Below, one piece after another: positions 15,774 through 24,608 of a stretch of DNA of 64,000 nucleotides. The notes beneath the pieces are model-generated. The model saw nothing but the letters and a program-made list of their open reading frames with translations, was not told the DNA's origin and searched no databases. The DNA comes from Aureicoccus marinus. GTDB taxonomy: Bacteria > Bacteroidota > Bacteroidia > Flavobacteriales > Flavobacteriaceae. The translations under genes were made by a program, and so were the position numbers. Position 1 is the stretch's first letter; each line of letters begins with the position of its first letter. The stretch is taken from positions 1,975,383 to 2,039,382 of the forward strand of contig NZ_MQVX01000001.1 of NCBI RefSeq assembly GCF_002954325.1. Reading direction: 5' to 3'.

Positions 15774-16811
15774 TTAATTTTGGTTCATTTCACCCCTTAT
15801 CGGTTGAACGAACCATTTTTTGAATTCTGAGCCTTTTAAACCTTGCCCCAAAAGGCTCATAGCCTTTGCCACAGCCGCTTCTGTGGTCAGGTCTTTCCCA
15901 TCGATCATTCCGATGTTCTTGAGGGTCTTTCCATTCTCGTATTGATCCATGGCCACCTGCCCTCCTGCGCATTGGGTAGTATTAATAAGTAGCACCCCGC
16001 GCTGTTCTGCATTGCGAACCATACGGAGAAACCAAGTAGCGGTAGGTCCATTGCCTGCACCGTAGGTTTCGAAGATGAGAGCCTTCATCTCGGGATGCTC
16101 GATGAGCGGTCTTAACCAACTCTCTGTCATGCCCGGGAATAATTTGATCAATCCGACCTCCCGACACATTGCTGTCGACACCTCAAATTTATCCTTACCC
16201 TCCGGGAGCAAAAAAGGGGTATTTACTTTTAAATGTACCCCGGACTCCACTAAAGGCGGGTAGTCTGGACTTTCAAAAGCTTCAAAATGCTCTGCATTGA
16301 TCTTCGTGGTTCGGTTGGCTCGGTAGAGTTTGTATTCAAAATAGAGTCCAACTTCCTGAATGACTGCCTTGCCCTTTTTCTTCAAGGAAGCGATCTGAAT
16401 AGAGGTGATCAAATTTTCCTTAGCATCTGTTCGCAAATCTCCGATGGGCAATTGGGAACCGGTAAAAATCACGGGCTTCTTTAATCCTTTCAGCATAAAA
16501 CTGAGAGCAGATGCGGAGTAGCTCATCGTATCGCTACCGTGTAACACCACGAAGCCATCGTACTTTTCGTAGTTCTTTTCGATAAGCTCAGCGAGGTAAG
16601 CCCAATTGTCCGGGCCCATGTCAGAAGAATCCAAAGGCTCCGAAAATGAGATCCCTTCGATTCGACAATCGAGCTGATCCAGTTCGGGAATATTATTCAT
16701 CAGTCGCTTAAACTTATAAGCGCGCAGGGCCCCGGTTTCGTAGTCCTTCACCATCCCGATGGTACCTCCGGTATAAATCAGTAAAACGGCCGTATCAGTT
16801 TTCTTGCTCAT
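15774..16811 (-). CDS. ansA: Type I L-asparaginase
   Basis: 345 residues. Hydrolyses L-asparagine to aspartate and ammonia in the cytoplasm. The first catalytic Thr lies in LLIYTGGTIGMV (about 10-21) and the second in VVLHGSDTMSYSASALSFML (about 87-106), where HGSDTM is the family signature. There is no signal peptide, in line with the cytoplasmic type I form, and a C-terminal allosteric-type domain is present (TYGAGNGP, NTTQCAGG). Its ATG overlaps the stop of tatD by 4 bases, so both are translated from one transcript. Confidence 0.94.
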   Translation of the reverse strand: MSKKTDTAVLLIYTGGTIGMVKDYETGALRAYKFKRLMNNIPELDQLDCRIEGISFSEPLDSSDMGPDNWAYLAELIEKNYEKYDGFVVLHGSDTMSYSASALSFMLKGLKKPVIFTGSQLPIGDLRTDAKENLITSIQIASLKKKGKAVIQEVGLYFEYKLYRANRTTKINAEHFEAFESPDYPPLVESGVHLKVNTPFLLPEGKDKFEVSTAMCREVGLIKLFPGMTESWLRPLIEHPEMKALIFETYGAGNGPTATWFLRMVRNAEQRGVLLINTTQCAGGQVAMDQYENGKTLKNIGMIDGKDLTTEAAVAKAMSLLGQGLKGSEFKKWFVQPIRGEMNQN

Positions 16812-17575
16812 ATCCCAAAGAGTTGTTGTGAATTGGCCGTGGTCACCTTAGCGACCTCAGGCAGGCTTTTTCTGTAGATCGCAGCCACTTTCCGAGCGAC
16901 CTCTTCCAGGTAGGCACTTTCGTTTCGTTTACCTCGATACGGGGTAGGTGCTAAATAAGGAGCATCCGTTTCCAAAACAATGGACTCAAGAGGAAGACGC
17001 GACAGGAACTGGTCAATCTTGCCATTTTTGAAGGTGACTACTCCCCCGATTCCCAAATAGAACCCCCAATCAATCAGGCGCTGGGCCTGAGTTTCGTTCC
17101 CTGTAAAGCAATGAAAGATACCCTTAAATTCCTGTTGAGGCATTCCTTCCAAGAGCTCAAAGATCTCATCAAAGGCGTCCCGGCAGTGAATGATGATGGG
17201 CAGGTCCTTTTCTTTCGCCCAAGCCGCTTGGCGCAAAAAGGCATCGGCCTGCTGCTGTACAAAGCTTTTATCCCAGTACAGATCCATTCCAATCTCTCCC
17301 ACAGCAATGTATTCTCCGCTCTCCAATTCCTCCTGCACATGAGAGAGCTCTTCTTCGTAATCCTCTTTCACATGAGTGGGGTGAAGCCCGGTCATCAAGT
17401 GCACTTGTTCAGGGAAAGCCTTTTTAAGTGCTTTCATTGAATCGGTATAGGTCGAATCGATAGCCGGAACAAAAAAACGCTCGATCCCCTTTGCAAGAGC
17501 ACGTTGAATCATTTCGGAGCGGTCCTCATCAAAGGACTCCGAATAAAGGTGGGTGTGGGTGTCGGTTAGAACCAT
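16808..17575 (-). CDS. tatD: TatD-family metal-dependent DNase
   Basis: 255 residues. TIM-barrel hydrolase with the metal ligands of the family: DTHTHLYSESFDEDR at the N-terminus, EIGMDLYWD (about 97), IIHCRDAF (about 132), FHCFTGN (about 158) and ETDAPYLAP (about 207). TatD proteins are 3'-5' exonucleases or D-aminoacyl hydrolases. It has a 4-base overlap with downstream ansA. The start at 17575 (MVLTDTHTHL) is the expected N-terminus. Confidence 0.93.
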   Translation of the reverse strand: MVLTDTHTHLYSESFDEDRSEMIQRALAKGIERFFVPAIDSTYTDSMKALKKAFPEQVHLMTGLHPTHVKEDYEEELSHVQEELESGEYIAVGEIGMDLYWDKSFVQQQADAFLRQAAWAKEKDLPIIIHCRDAFDEIFELLEGMPQQEFKGIFHCFTGNETQAQRLIDWGFYLGIGGVVTFKNGKIDQFLSRLPLESIVLETDAPYLAPTPYRGKRNESAYLEEVARKVAAIYRKSLPEVAKVTTANSQQLFGI

Positions 17576-17658
17576 GCTGCAAAAATAGGGCGCTTCGGCC
17601 CAAGGTCAAGGCTTTGTGCTGTTAAGTGCTCAAAAAAAGAAGGTTATCTTTAAGGAAT

Positions 17659-18105
17659 ATGAAAAAACGCCTAAAGTCCTTTCTCAAAGAGAAAAACTAC
17701 ACCCAAATCCCCCTGAAATACACCCCGAGCAATCACTTCGAAATCAAAGCCAAAATCAACGGCATCAACGGACGGTTTATACTGGACACCGGCGCCTCCA
17801 ACACCTGTATCGATATCAACAGTCAGACACAATTTGGCTTAAAGACCAAGGAATCCGAAATCAAAGCTGCCGGAGCAGGCGCACTCGAAATGGACACCTG
17901 GATGGCTTCAAAAAACAAGGTGAAAATCGGGAAATGGAAACGCAGCAAAATGCCCTTGGTGGTCTTTGACCTGGTTCACGTCAACCAAGCTCTTGTCGCC
18001 CACAACAGCTCACCAGTTCAAGGCATCATCGGTGCAGACATCCTTAAAAAAGGAAAGGCCATTATCGACTACGACAAAAGATGCCTCTACCTTAAACTCA
18101 AATAA
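17659..18105 (+). CDS. Retropepsin-like aspartic protease, single domain
   Basis: 148 residues from ATG 17659 (MKKRLKSFLKEKNY); earlier in-frame starts lie in promoter-like sequence. GRFILDTGASNTCID (about 39-52) contains the catalytic DTG triad of clan AA peptidases, and VQGIIGADILKKGKAIIDY near 114-132 matches the second hydrophobic-hydrophobic-Gly element. Such one-domain proteins must dimerise. No signal peptide is visible, so it is probably cytoplasmic; the substrate is unknown. A TATCTTTA box (17645-17652) lies 7 bases upstream, implying a very short leader. It converges with sucB, with 8 bases between stops. Confidence 0.8.
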   Translation: MKKRLKSFLKEKNYTQIPLKYTPSNHFEIKAKINGINGRFILDTGASNTCIDINSQTQFGLKTKESEIKAAGAGALEMDTWMASKNKVKIGKWKRSKMPLVVFDLVHVNQALVAHNSSPVQGIIGADILKKGKAIIDYDKRCLYLKLK

Positions 18106-18113
18106 AAACAGGC

Positions 18114-19334
18114 TTAAAGCTCAAGCGCCTTTTTGATATCGCCATCCATCAGGAGCTCTTCTGGATTCTCCAGGGCCTCCTTAACCGCGACCAAGAATCC
18201 AACAGACTCCCGTCCATCGATGATGCGGTGATCGTAAGAAAGAGCGACATACATAATAGGAGCAACGACAATCTCTCCATCGCGAACAATAGGGCGCTCT
18301 ACGATATTATGCATCCCCAAAATACCACTCTGTGGAGGGTTGATTATCGGCGTAGAAAGCATGGACCCAAAGACTCCTCCATTCGAAATGGTAAAGGTTC
18401 CTCCGGTCATTTCATCAACGGTAATCTCACCATCACGAGCCCTCAGGGCAAGGCGCTTCACTTCTGCTTCAACCCCTCTAAAGGTCAATTCTTCCGCATT
18501 GCGAATCACAGGAACCATCAATCCTTTGGGTCCGGATACCGCAATACTGATATCACAAAAGTCGTAAGAGACCATTTCTTTACCGTCGATCATGGAGTTT
18601 ACCGCAGGGAATTGCTGCAAACCTCGAATAACGGCTTTAGTGAAGAAAGACATAAAGCCTAAACTCACACCGTGCTTTTCTTTGAATTCCTCTTTGTACT
18701 GCTTGCGAAGGGCGAAAATAGGCGACATATCCACCTCGTTGAAGGTGGTCAACATGGCTGTTTCATTCTTGGCAGAAACCAAGCGTTCCGCTACTTTTCT
18801 ACGAAGCATAGAAAGCTTGGATCGGGTTTGGCCTCGGTTCGCCCCTTCAGCGAAGGAGCCCATGGCCGGTTTGGCCTGAACAGCATCCTCCCTGGTAATA
18901 CGTCCATCACGACCAGTACCGCTTACTTCAGAAGGAGCGATTCCTTTTTCATCCAAGATTTTCTTGGCTGCAGGAGAAGGCGTCCCACTGGCGTAAGTCT
19001 CTTTTTGATTGCTTTCGGCCGGCGCACTTGGAGCAGGCGCAGCAGGCTGTGAAGCTGGCGCAGCAGATTCAGAAGCTCCTCCACCTTCTGGCTTCTCAGC
19101 AGAAGTGTCAATCAGGCAAACCACCTGCCCAACCTCAACGGCATCGCCTTCTTCAGCTTTCAGGGTGATGGTTCCACTGGCCTCTGCTGGCAATTCCAGA
19201 GTCGCCTTGTCCGAGTCTACCTCGGCAATGGCTTGGTCCTTTTCAACATAGTCTCCGTCTTGCACCAACCATTGGGCAATTTCTACTTCTGTGATGGACT
19301 CCCCTGGTGAGGGCACTTTCATTTCAAGAATCAT
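18114..19334 (-). CDS. sucB: Dihydrolipoamide succinyltransferase, E2 of 2-oxoglutarate dehydrogenase
   Basis: 406 residues. The N-terminal lipoyl domain has lysine 43 in VDSDKATLELPA. A long Ala/Pro/Glu linker (about 83-115) precedes the peripheral subunit-binding domain (SPAAKKILDEKGIAPSEVSGTGRDGRITREDA) and the catalytic domain, whose active site SYDHRIIDGRESVGFLV lies near 368-384. NMLTTFNEVDM-type sequence (AMLTTFNEVDMS) marks the succinyl rather than acetyl E2. It transfers succinyl groups to CoA in the TCA cycle. It follows sucA by 41 bases on the same strand. Confidence 0.96.
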   Translation of the reverse strand: MILEMKVPSPGESITEVEIAQWLVQDGDYVEKDQAIAEVDSDKATLELPAEASGTITLKAEEGDAVEVGQVVCLIDTSAEKPEGGGASESAAPASQPAAPAPSAPAESNQKETYASGTPSPAAKKILDEKGIAPSEVSGTGRDGRITREDAVQAKPAMGSFAEGANRGQTRSKLSMLRRKVAERLVSAKNETAMLTTFNEVDMSPIFALRKQYKEEFKEKHGVSLGFMSFFTKAVIRGLQQFPAVNSMIDGKEMVSYDFCDISIAVSGPKGLMVPVIRNAEELTFRGVEAEVKRLALRARDGEITVDEMTGGTFTISNGGVFGSMLSTPIINPPQSGILGMHNIVERPIVRDGEIVVAPIMYVALSYDHRIIDGRESVGFLVAVKEALENPEELLMDGDIKKALEL

Positions 19335-19375
19335 AACTGTACTTTATCGTCTTGGAATTCGGTTAACAGCTCCTC

Positions 19376-22174
19376 TTAACTGAGCTGCATATTGTCTTTT
19401 GTCTTGTCAAATACGTAATCGATCACCTGCTGGTGTCTGCGTGCTGAACGCACTGTGCTACCGGCAGCAGGAGCCCCGTAAAATCTTCGAGAAGCTACAC
19501 GGAAATCGCGCGCTTCTTCCAAGTGCAACAACAAGTGCCCCCAGGCACCCATGTTTCGTGGTTCTTCTTGTGCCCAAACCACATCGACTGCTTTTTTATA
19601 GCGGTGAATGGTTTTGCGTATGGCCTCAACAGGCAAAGGGAAGAGTTGTTCCAGGCGAACCAAAGCAACATCGTCTCGGCCATTGGCTTCTCTCTTCTTC
19701 TTTAAATCGTAATAGAATTTACCCGTACAGAAGACCAAAGTCTTTACCTGGTTACTGTCTGCGACAAGATCGTCGATAAGGGGTTGAAAACTCCCTTCCG
19801 CCATCTCTTCCTTGGTCGAAACCACCTCGGGATGTCTCAATAAACTCTTGGGGGTGAACACCACCAAAGGTTTGCGGTATTTGGCCTTCATCTGACGGCG
19901 AATCAGGTGAAATAAATTGGCTGGGGTCGTTACGTCAGCGACAAACATATTATCCTTGGCACAAAGCTGCAGATAGCGCTCCATACGTCCAGAAGAGTGC
20001 TCCGCACCTTGCCCTTCATATCCGTGAGGCAACAAGAGCACCAAACCGTTTTGCAATTTCCACTTATCCTCAGCGGAAGATAAATACTGATCAATCACAA
20101 TTTGCGCTCCATTACTGAAGTCTCCAAACTGGGCTTCCCAGATGGTCAAGGTGTTTGGGCTCGCCATGGCGTAACCATAGTCATAGCCCATGACCGCGTA
20201 TTCTGAAAGCAGGGAATTGTAGATGTCGAAATGACCGTTCTGCTGCTCCCCCAATTCGTTGAGCAAAATCACTTCCTCTTCGTGCATTTCAGTTTTAATG
20301 ACCGCATGACGGTGAGAGAAGGTTCCCCTTTCTACATCCTGTCCGGTCATGCGCACATCGTAACCTTCTTCCAGCAAACTGGCATAGGCCAGGAGTTCTC
20401 CCATGGCCCAATCCAATTTATTGGAATCAAAATACATCTGTTTGCGCCCTTCAATGAGGCGAACAATTTTTCTGAGGAATTTTTTATCGGCAGGCAAGCC
20501 AGTGATGCGCTCTGCAAGTTGGTTCAACTTCTCGAGCGGGTAAGAGGTGTCAACCGTCTTCATCATCTCCTGTTCGTCTACGCGAACCAGTCCTTCCCAA
20601 GCATCACTCATAAAGGGAGTGATTCGGGTTTTTTCAATTTTACGGGAATCGAGTAAATCTTCCTCCAAAGCTTCTTTATAATCCTTTTCGAGCTGTTGAA
20701 CATGACCAGCATCAATGACTCCTTCTGCCAAAAGGCGTTCAGCGTATTGATCCCTTGGGTTCTTGTGCTTCGAAATGGATTTGTACAAAAGTGGCTGAGT
20801 AAACTTCGGCTCATCCCCTTCGTTGTGACCGTATTTCCGGTAACCCAATAAATCCAGAAAGATATCACGTTTAAAACGCATACGGTACTCCAAAGCAAAT
20901 ACAGCAGCATGCACTACTGCTTCAGCATCATCGGCGTTGACGTGCAATACAGGAGAAAGTGTCACCTTCCCTACATCCGTACAATAGGTCGAAGACCTTG
21001 CATCGAGGTAGTTGGTGGTAAAACCAATCTGATTATTGACCACGATATGAATCGTTCCTTGGGTAGTGTAACCATCCAGTTTGGCCATTTGGATGACCTC
21101 GTATACCACTCCTTGACCAGCAAAAGCGGCATCTCCGTGCACCAAAATAGGCAACACTTCGGAAGGGTTATCCGGGTGATCCTTATCTTGTTTGGCCCGT
21201 GTTATTCCTTCTACAATGGAATTCACCGTTTCCAGGTGAGAAGGGTTGGGCGCAATATTCATTTGAACCATCTTGCCCGAATCGGCTTCGCGGGAAGAAG
21301 TCCACCCCAAGTGGTACTTCACATCTCCGTCAAAAATGGTTTCTTCATAGTCTTTTCCGTCAAACTCACTAAAAATATCTTTGGGAGATTTCCCAAAAAT
21401 ATTGGTAAGCACATTCAGGCGACCCCGGTGGGCCATCCCCATGACAAACTGCTTAACCCCTTGATCTGCTGCCTTTTCAATAATAGTATCCAAGGCAGGA
21501 ATCAAAGACTCTCCTCCTTCCAGGGAAAAGCGTTTTTGACCGACGTATTTGGTGTGCAAAAACCCTTCGAATGAGACGGCTTCGTTGAGTTTTCGCAAGA
21601 TGTTTCTTTTTTCATCCGGACTGAAGGACGGGTGATTGTCATTAACATTCAACCACTGCTGAATCCACTCGATACGCTCCGGTGTGCGTATGTACATATA
21701 TTCTACACCAATGGCATCACAGTAGATTCGCTCAAGGTGCTCAATAATCTCGCGCAGGCTTTTTGGCCCCAGTCCCAAAATAGAACCAGCCGTAAAAACC
21801 GTGTCTAAATCATCGGAGCTCAATCCAAAATTCTCAAGAGCCAAACTTGGCTTATAGGTTCTGCGCTCTCGGACAGGGTTTGTTTTGGTAAACAAATGCC
21901 CTCGTGTACGGTAGCCATCAATCAGTTTGATGACCTGAAATTCCTTTTGCAGGGATTCAGGCGGATTAACTGCCATTCCATTGACTGCGCTGAGCTCACC
22001 GGCTTCTCCTAATGCGAGTTCCAATTCGTCTAATCCGCTCTCCATTCCAAAATCAAAACCCTGAAAAAAGGCTTTCCAGCTGGGTTCCAATTGGTCTGGA
22101 TCTTCCAAGTACTGCTCGTAGAGTTCAGCAAAATAAGAAGTATGGGCTGCGTTTAAGAAGGAAAATCTATCCAT
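19376..22174 (-). CDS. sucA: 2-oxoglutarate dehydrogenase E1 component
   Basis: 932 residues, full length. Thiamine-diphosphate enzyme that decarboxylates 2-oxoglutarate and succinylates E2. The N-terminus FLNAAHTSYFAELYEQYLEDP with LEPSWKAFFQGF is the classical E1o start. Motifs seen include FVMGMAHRGRLNVLTN (substrate/ThDP), HGDAAFAGQGVVYE and the C-terminal WAQEEPRNMGAW. First gene of a sucA-sucB operon; lpd is not in the window. A Bacteroidota promoter lies 36 bases upstream. Confidence 0.97.
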   Translation of the reverse strand: MDRFSFLNAAHTSYFAELYEQYLEDPDQLEPSWKAFFQGFDFGMESGLDELELALGEAGELSAVNGMAVNPPESLQKEFQVIKLIDGYRTRGHLFTKTNPVRERRTYKPSLALENFGLSSDDLDTVFTAGSILGLGPKSLREIIEHLERIYCDAIGVEYMYIRTPERIEWIQQWLNVNDNHPSFSPDEKRNILRKLNEAVSFEGFLHTKYVGQKRFSLEGGESLIPALDTIIEKAADQGVKQFVMGMAHRGRLNVLTNIFGKSPKDIFSEFDGKDYEETIFDGDVKYHLGWTSSREADSGKMVQMNIAPNPSHLETVNSIVEGITRAKQDKDHPDNPSEVLPILVHGDAAFAGQGVVYEVIQMAKLDGYTTQGTIHIVVNNQIGFTTNYLDARSSTYCTDVGKVTLSPVLHVNADDAEAVVHAAVFALEYRMRFKRDIFLDLLGYRKYGHNEGDEPKFTQPLLYKSISKHKNPRDQYAERLLAEGVIDAGHVQQLEKDYKEALEEDLLDSRKIEKTRITPFMSDAWEGLVRVDEQEMMKTVDTSYPLEKLNQLAERITGLPADKKFLRKIVRLIEGRKQMYFDSNKLDWAMGELLAYASLLEEGYDVRMTGQDVERGTFSHRHAVIKTEMHEEEVILLNELGEQQNGHFDIYNSLLSEYAVMGYDYGYAMASPNTLTIWEAQFGDFSNGAQIVIDQYLSSAEDKWKLQNGLVLLLPHGYEGQGAEHSSGRMERYLQLCAKDNMFVADVTTPANLFHLIRRQMKAKYRKPLVVFTPKSLLRHPEVVSTKEEMAEGSFQPLIDDLVADSNQVKTLVFCTGKFYYDLKKKREANGRDDVALVRLEQLFPLPVEAIRKTIHRYKKAVDVVWAQEEPRNMGAWGHLLLHLEEARDFRVASRRFYGAPAAGSTVRSARRHQQVIDYVFDKTKDNMQLS

Positions 22175-22209
22175 AAAGACCGGGTCTGCAATACAAAATT
22201 TGCTAAGGG

Positions 22210-22239
22210 CAAAAATACAACAAATAGAGTTGTTACAAC
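22210..22239 (-). promoter_or_regulatory. Promoter of sucA-sucB
   Basis: On the minus strand TATTTTTG (22217-22210) is an exact TAnnTTTG. GTTG ends 18 bases upstream (22239-22236). The predicted leader to ATG 22174 is about 29 bases. The spacer contains an ACAACAAAT...GTTGTT inverted element. Confidence 0.6.
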
Positions 22240-22305
22240 CACAATTTCACCGCATAACAAAAGCGGAGGTCGCCGTAATTTTTAGTTCAAACTACTTCTA
22301 AGAAA

Positions 22306-23322
22306 TTAAGATCGAATTTTTTGCTCCCAAATCCAGGCAGACTTCAGCGCATCATCCAAGGTGGAGACTGCCGTCCATCCCAAAACCTCATTGGCTTTCG
22401 AAGTGTCAGCATAGGCTTGCACGACGTCTCCTGCCCGGCGTGCAGCAATCTTGTAATTGAGTTTTTCGCCGGAAACCCGTTCAAAACTGGCAATCACTTC
22501 CAGAACTGAACTGCCCTTTCCTGTACCGAGATTGAAGACTTCAAAGTTCTCTTCATTCTTGTCGTCCATCAGTCGTTGCAGAGCAACAACGTGAGCTTTG
22601 GCGAGATCCACTACATGGATGTAATCACGAATACAGGTCCCGTCTTCGGTCGGATAATCATCCCCAAAAACAGACAATTGCTCTCGTAATCCCATACCCG
22701 TTTGGGTGATATAGGGAACGAGGTTTTGAGGAACGCCCAAAGGCAACTCCCCGATTTCAGCCGACGGATGCGCTCCAATAGGGTTGAAGTAGCGCAAAGC
22801 AATCGCATTGAGCTGCGGATTCACTTTGCAAGTGTCCTTGATGATTTCTTCCCCAACTTGCTTGGTGTTTCCGTAGGGAGACTCTGCCGCCTTTACCGGA
22901 GCATTCTCCGTAATCGGCATCTCATCAGCCTGCCCATAGACCGTACAGGAAGAACTAAAAATAAAGTTGGCTCTATCGGTCGTAATCAGGTTTTGGAGCA
23001 TATAGGTCAGCACCCCAAGGTTGTTCTCGTAATAGAGCAAGGGATCCTGTACACTCTCGCCAACGGCTTTGGATGCTGCGAAATGAATCACTCCATTCAA
23101 ATTCGAATGCCGCTTAAAAAAGTCTTCCACCTCGCTTTTGTCTCGTAAATCGAGCTCTTCGAATGCAGGACGTTTACCAGATATGGCCTCAATTCCATCC
23201 AGCACCTGAGTAGAGGAGTTGGCCAGGTTATCGATAACGACAACATCATAGCCTTCATTTTGCAATTCGACTACGGTGTGGGAGCCAATAAAGCCTAGTC
23301 CTCCGGTGACCAGTATTTTCAT
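22306..23322 (-). CDS. galE: UDP-glucose 4-epimerase
   Basis: 338 residues. Short-chain dehydrogenase-type epimerase interconverting UDP-glucose and UDP-galactose. VTGGLGFIGSHTVVELQ (5-21) is the NAD-binding loop; FSSSCTVYG supplies the catalytic Ser/Thr and SPYGNTKQVGEEI the YxxxK pair. The closing region DVVQAYADTSKANEVLGW is typical of GalE. It overlaps the preceding aminotransferase gene by 4 bases (ATGA), so both likely serve nucleotide-sugar supply for lipopolysaccharide or capsule. Confidence 0.94.
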   Translation of the reverse strand: MKILVTGGLGFIGSHTVVELQNEGYDVVVIDNLANSSTQVLDGIEAISGKRPAFEELDLRDKSEVEDFFKRHSNLNGVIHFAASKAVGESVQDPLLYYENNLGVLTYMLQNLITTDRANFIFSSSCTVYGQADEMPITENAPVKAAESPYGNTKQVGEEIIKDTCKVNPQLNAIALRYFNPIGAHPSAEIGELPLGVPQNLVPYITQTGMGLREQLSVFGDDYPTEDGTCIRDYIHVVDLAKAHVVALQRLMDDKNEENFEVFNLGTGKGSSVLEVIASFERVSGEKLNYKIAARRAGDVVQAYADTSKANEVLGWTAVSTLDDALKSAWIWEQKIRS

Positions 23323-24479
23323 GGGTTTTGGTTTATGTATTCCAGAACGCTCTCAGCGATAAAAGATTGCTGATCGTCTGTTAGTTCCGTATGCATGGGG
23401 AGAGAAATGACTTCATCGGAAAGTTGGTTAGTGACTCCGAAATCGGCCTCGTTGTACCGCTCATCGAGGTAAGCCTTCTGGCGGTGCAGGGGGATGGGAT
23501 AATACACCCCACACGGAATGCCTTTGCTCTGCAGGTGTTGAACCAGGCCATCGCGTTTTCCGTTGGTGATTTTTAGGGTATATTGGTGAAACACGTGGCA
23601 GTCACAAGTCGCACAAACCCCTTCACAGCCCTGCCCTGTTTTGGGCAAGATAATGTCGGGCTGATTCGCCAGCAATTCGTTATAACGTCGAGCAGCGGCT
23701 CGACGTTGTTCGTTGTACTGATCCAATTTAGGAAGCTTGGCACGCAATACGGCCGCCTGCAGTGAATCCAAACGAGAATTAACTCCGACCACATCATGGT
23801 GGTAGCGCTCGTACATCCCGTGATTGACGATTCCTCTCAAGGTATGCGCTAAATCATCGTCATTGGTAAAAATTGCTCCACCGTCTCCGTAGCAACCCAG
23901 ATTTTTCGAAGGGAAAAAGGAGGTCGAGGCCACTTGTCCAAGAACACCGGCCTTTTTCTTCGTCCCGTCGGCAGAAGTATGTGTTGCACCAATGGCTTGA
24001 GCATTGTCCTCGATCAGGTACAAATTGTGTTTTTCTGCAAGTGCCAAAAGTTGGTCCATGTCAGCGCATTGCCCGAACAAATGAACGGGTACAATTGCTT
24101 TTGTCTTGGGAGTAATGGCTTTTTCTACTGCCTGGGGATCGATATTAAAGGTCTCCGGGTCCACATCAACCAAGACCGGGGTAAGACCCAAAAGAGCAAT
24201 AACTTCTACGGTTGCGGCAAAAGTGAAATCCGCTGTAATAACTTCATCACCGGGTTTTAAACCCAATCCCATCATGCAGATTTGCAGGGCGTCGGTTCCA
24301 TTAGCACAGGGAATGACGTGTTTTACCCCGAGGTACTCTTCCAATTCCTGTTGGAAGGCCTTTACATGGGGGCCATTAACGAAGGCCGCGCTGCTTAAAA
24401 TTTCCTGAAATGAAGAATTCACCTCTTCCTTAATCTCCTCGTATTGCCCCACCAGGTCAACCATCTGTATTTTCTTCAT
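23319..24479 (-). CDS. DegT/DnrJ/EryC1-family sugar aminotransferase with Cys-rich insert
   Basis: 386 residues. PLP-dependent aminotransferase acting on keto nucleotide sugars (WbpE/FdtB/perosamine-synthase type). Seen: CANGTDALQICMMGLG near residue 59, DEVITADFTFAATVEVI, EDNAQAIGA, and the PLP lysine in SFFPSKNLGCYGDGGAI (about 190). The exact substrate cannot be told. Unusual is CEGVCATCDC directly before HVFHQYTLKI, four cysteines in ten residues where family members normally have a short loop. Its ATG overlaps nothing; galE follows with a 4-base overlap. It is divergent from the Kdo transferase gene. Confidence 0.88.
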   Translation of the reverse strand: MKKIQMVDLVGQYEEIKEEVNSSFQEILSSAAFVNGPHVKAFQQELEEYLGVKHVIPCANGTDALQICMMGLGLKPGDEVITADFTFAATVEVIALLGLTPVLVDVDPETFNIDPQAVEKAITPKTKAIVPVHLFGQCADMDQLLALAEKHNLYLIEDNAQAIGATHTSADGTKKKAGVLGQVASTSFFPSKNLGCYGDGGAIFTNDDDLAHTLRGIVNHGMYERYHHDVVGVNSRLDSLQAAVLRAKLPKLDQYNEQRRAAARRYNELLANQPDIILPKTGQGCEGVCATCDCHVFHQYTLKITNGKRDGLVQHLQSKGIPCGVYYPIPLHRQKAYLDERYNEADFGVTNQLSDEVISLPMHTELTDDQQSFIAESVLEYINQNP

Positions 24480-24608
24480 GGAGTAGCGTATTAGACGATA
24501 TCCCGACCCGGGAGTATCGTTGATTCAAAAATAACAAATAATGGTCCCGGGGCTTCGGTTGATAGCAAGAAATGTAACTTCGCATCAAAACGAGACGACG
24601 GCTACTCG

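Noticed and set aside
22210-22240. ACAACAAAT near sucA as a further EPS-type operator
   Set aside because: The spacing of the ACAAC words is 18 bp and the promoter has normal TTG/TAnnTTTG elements.
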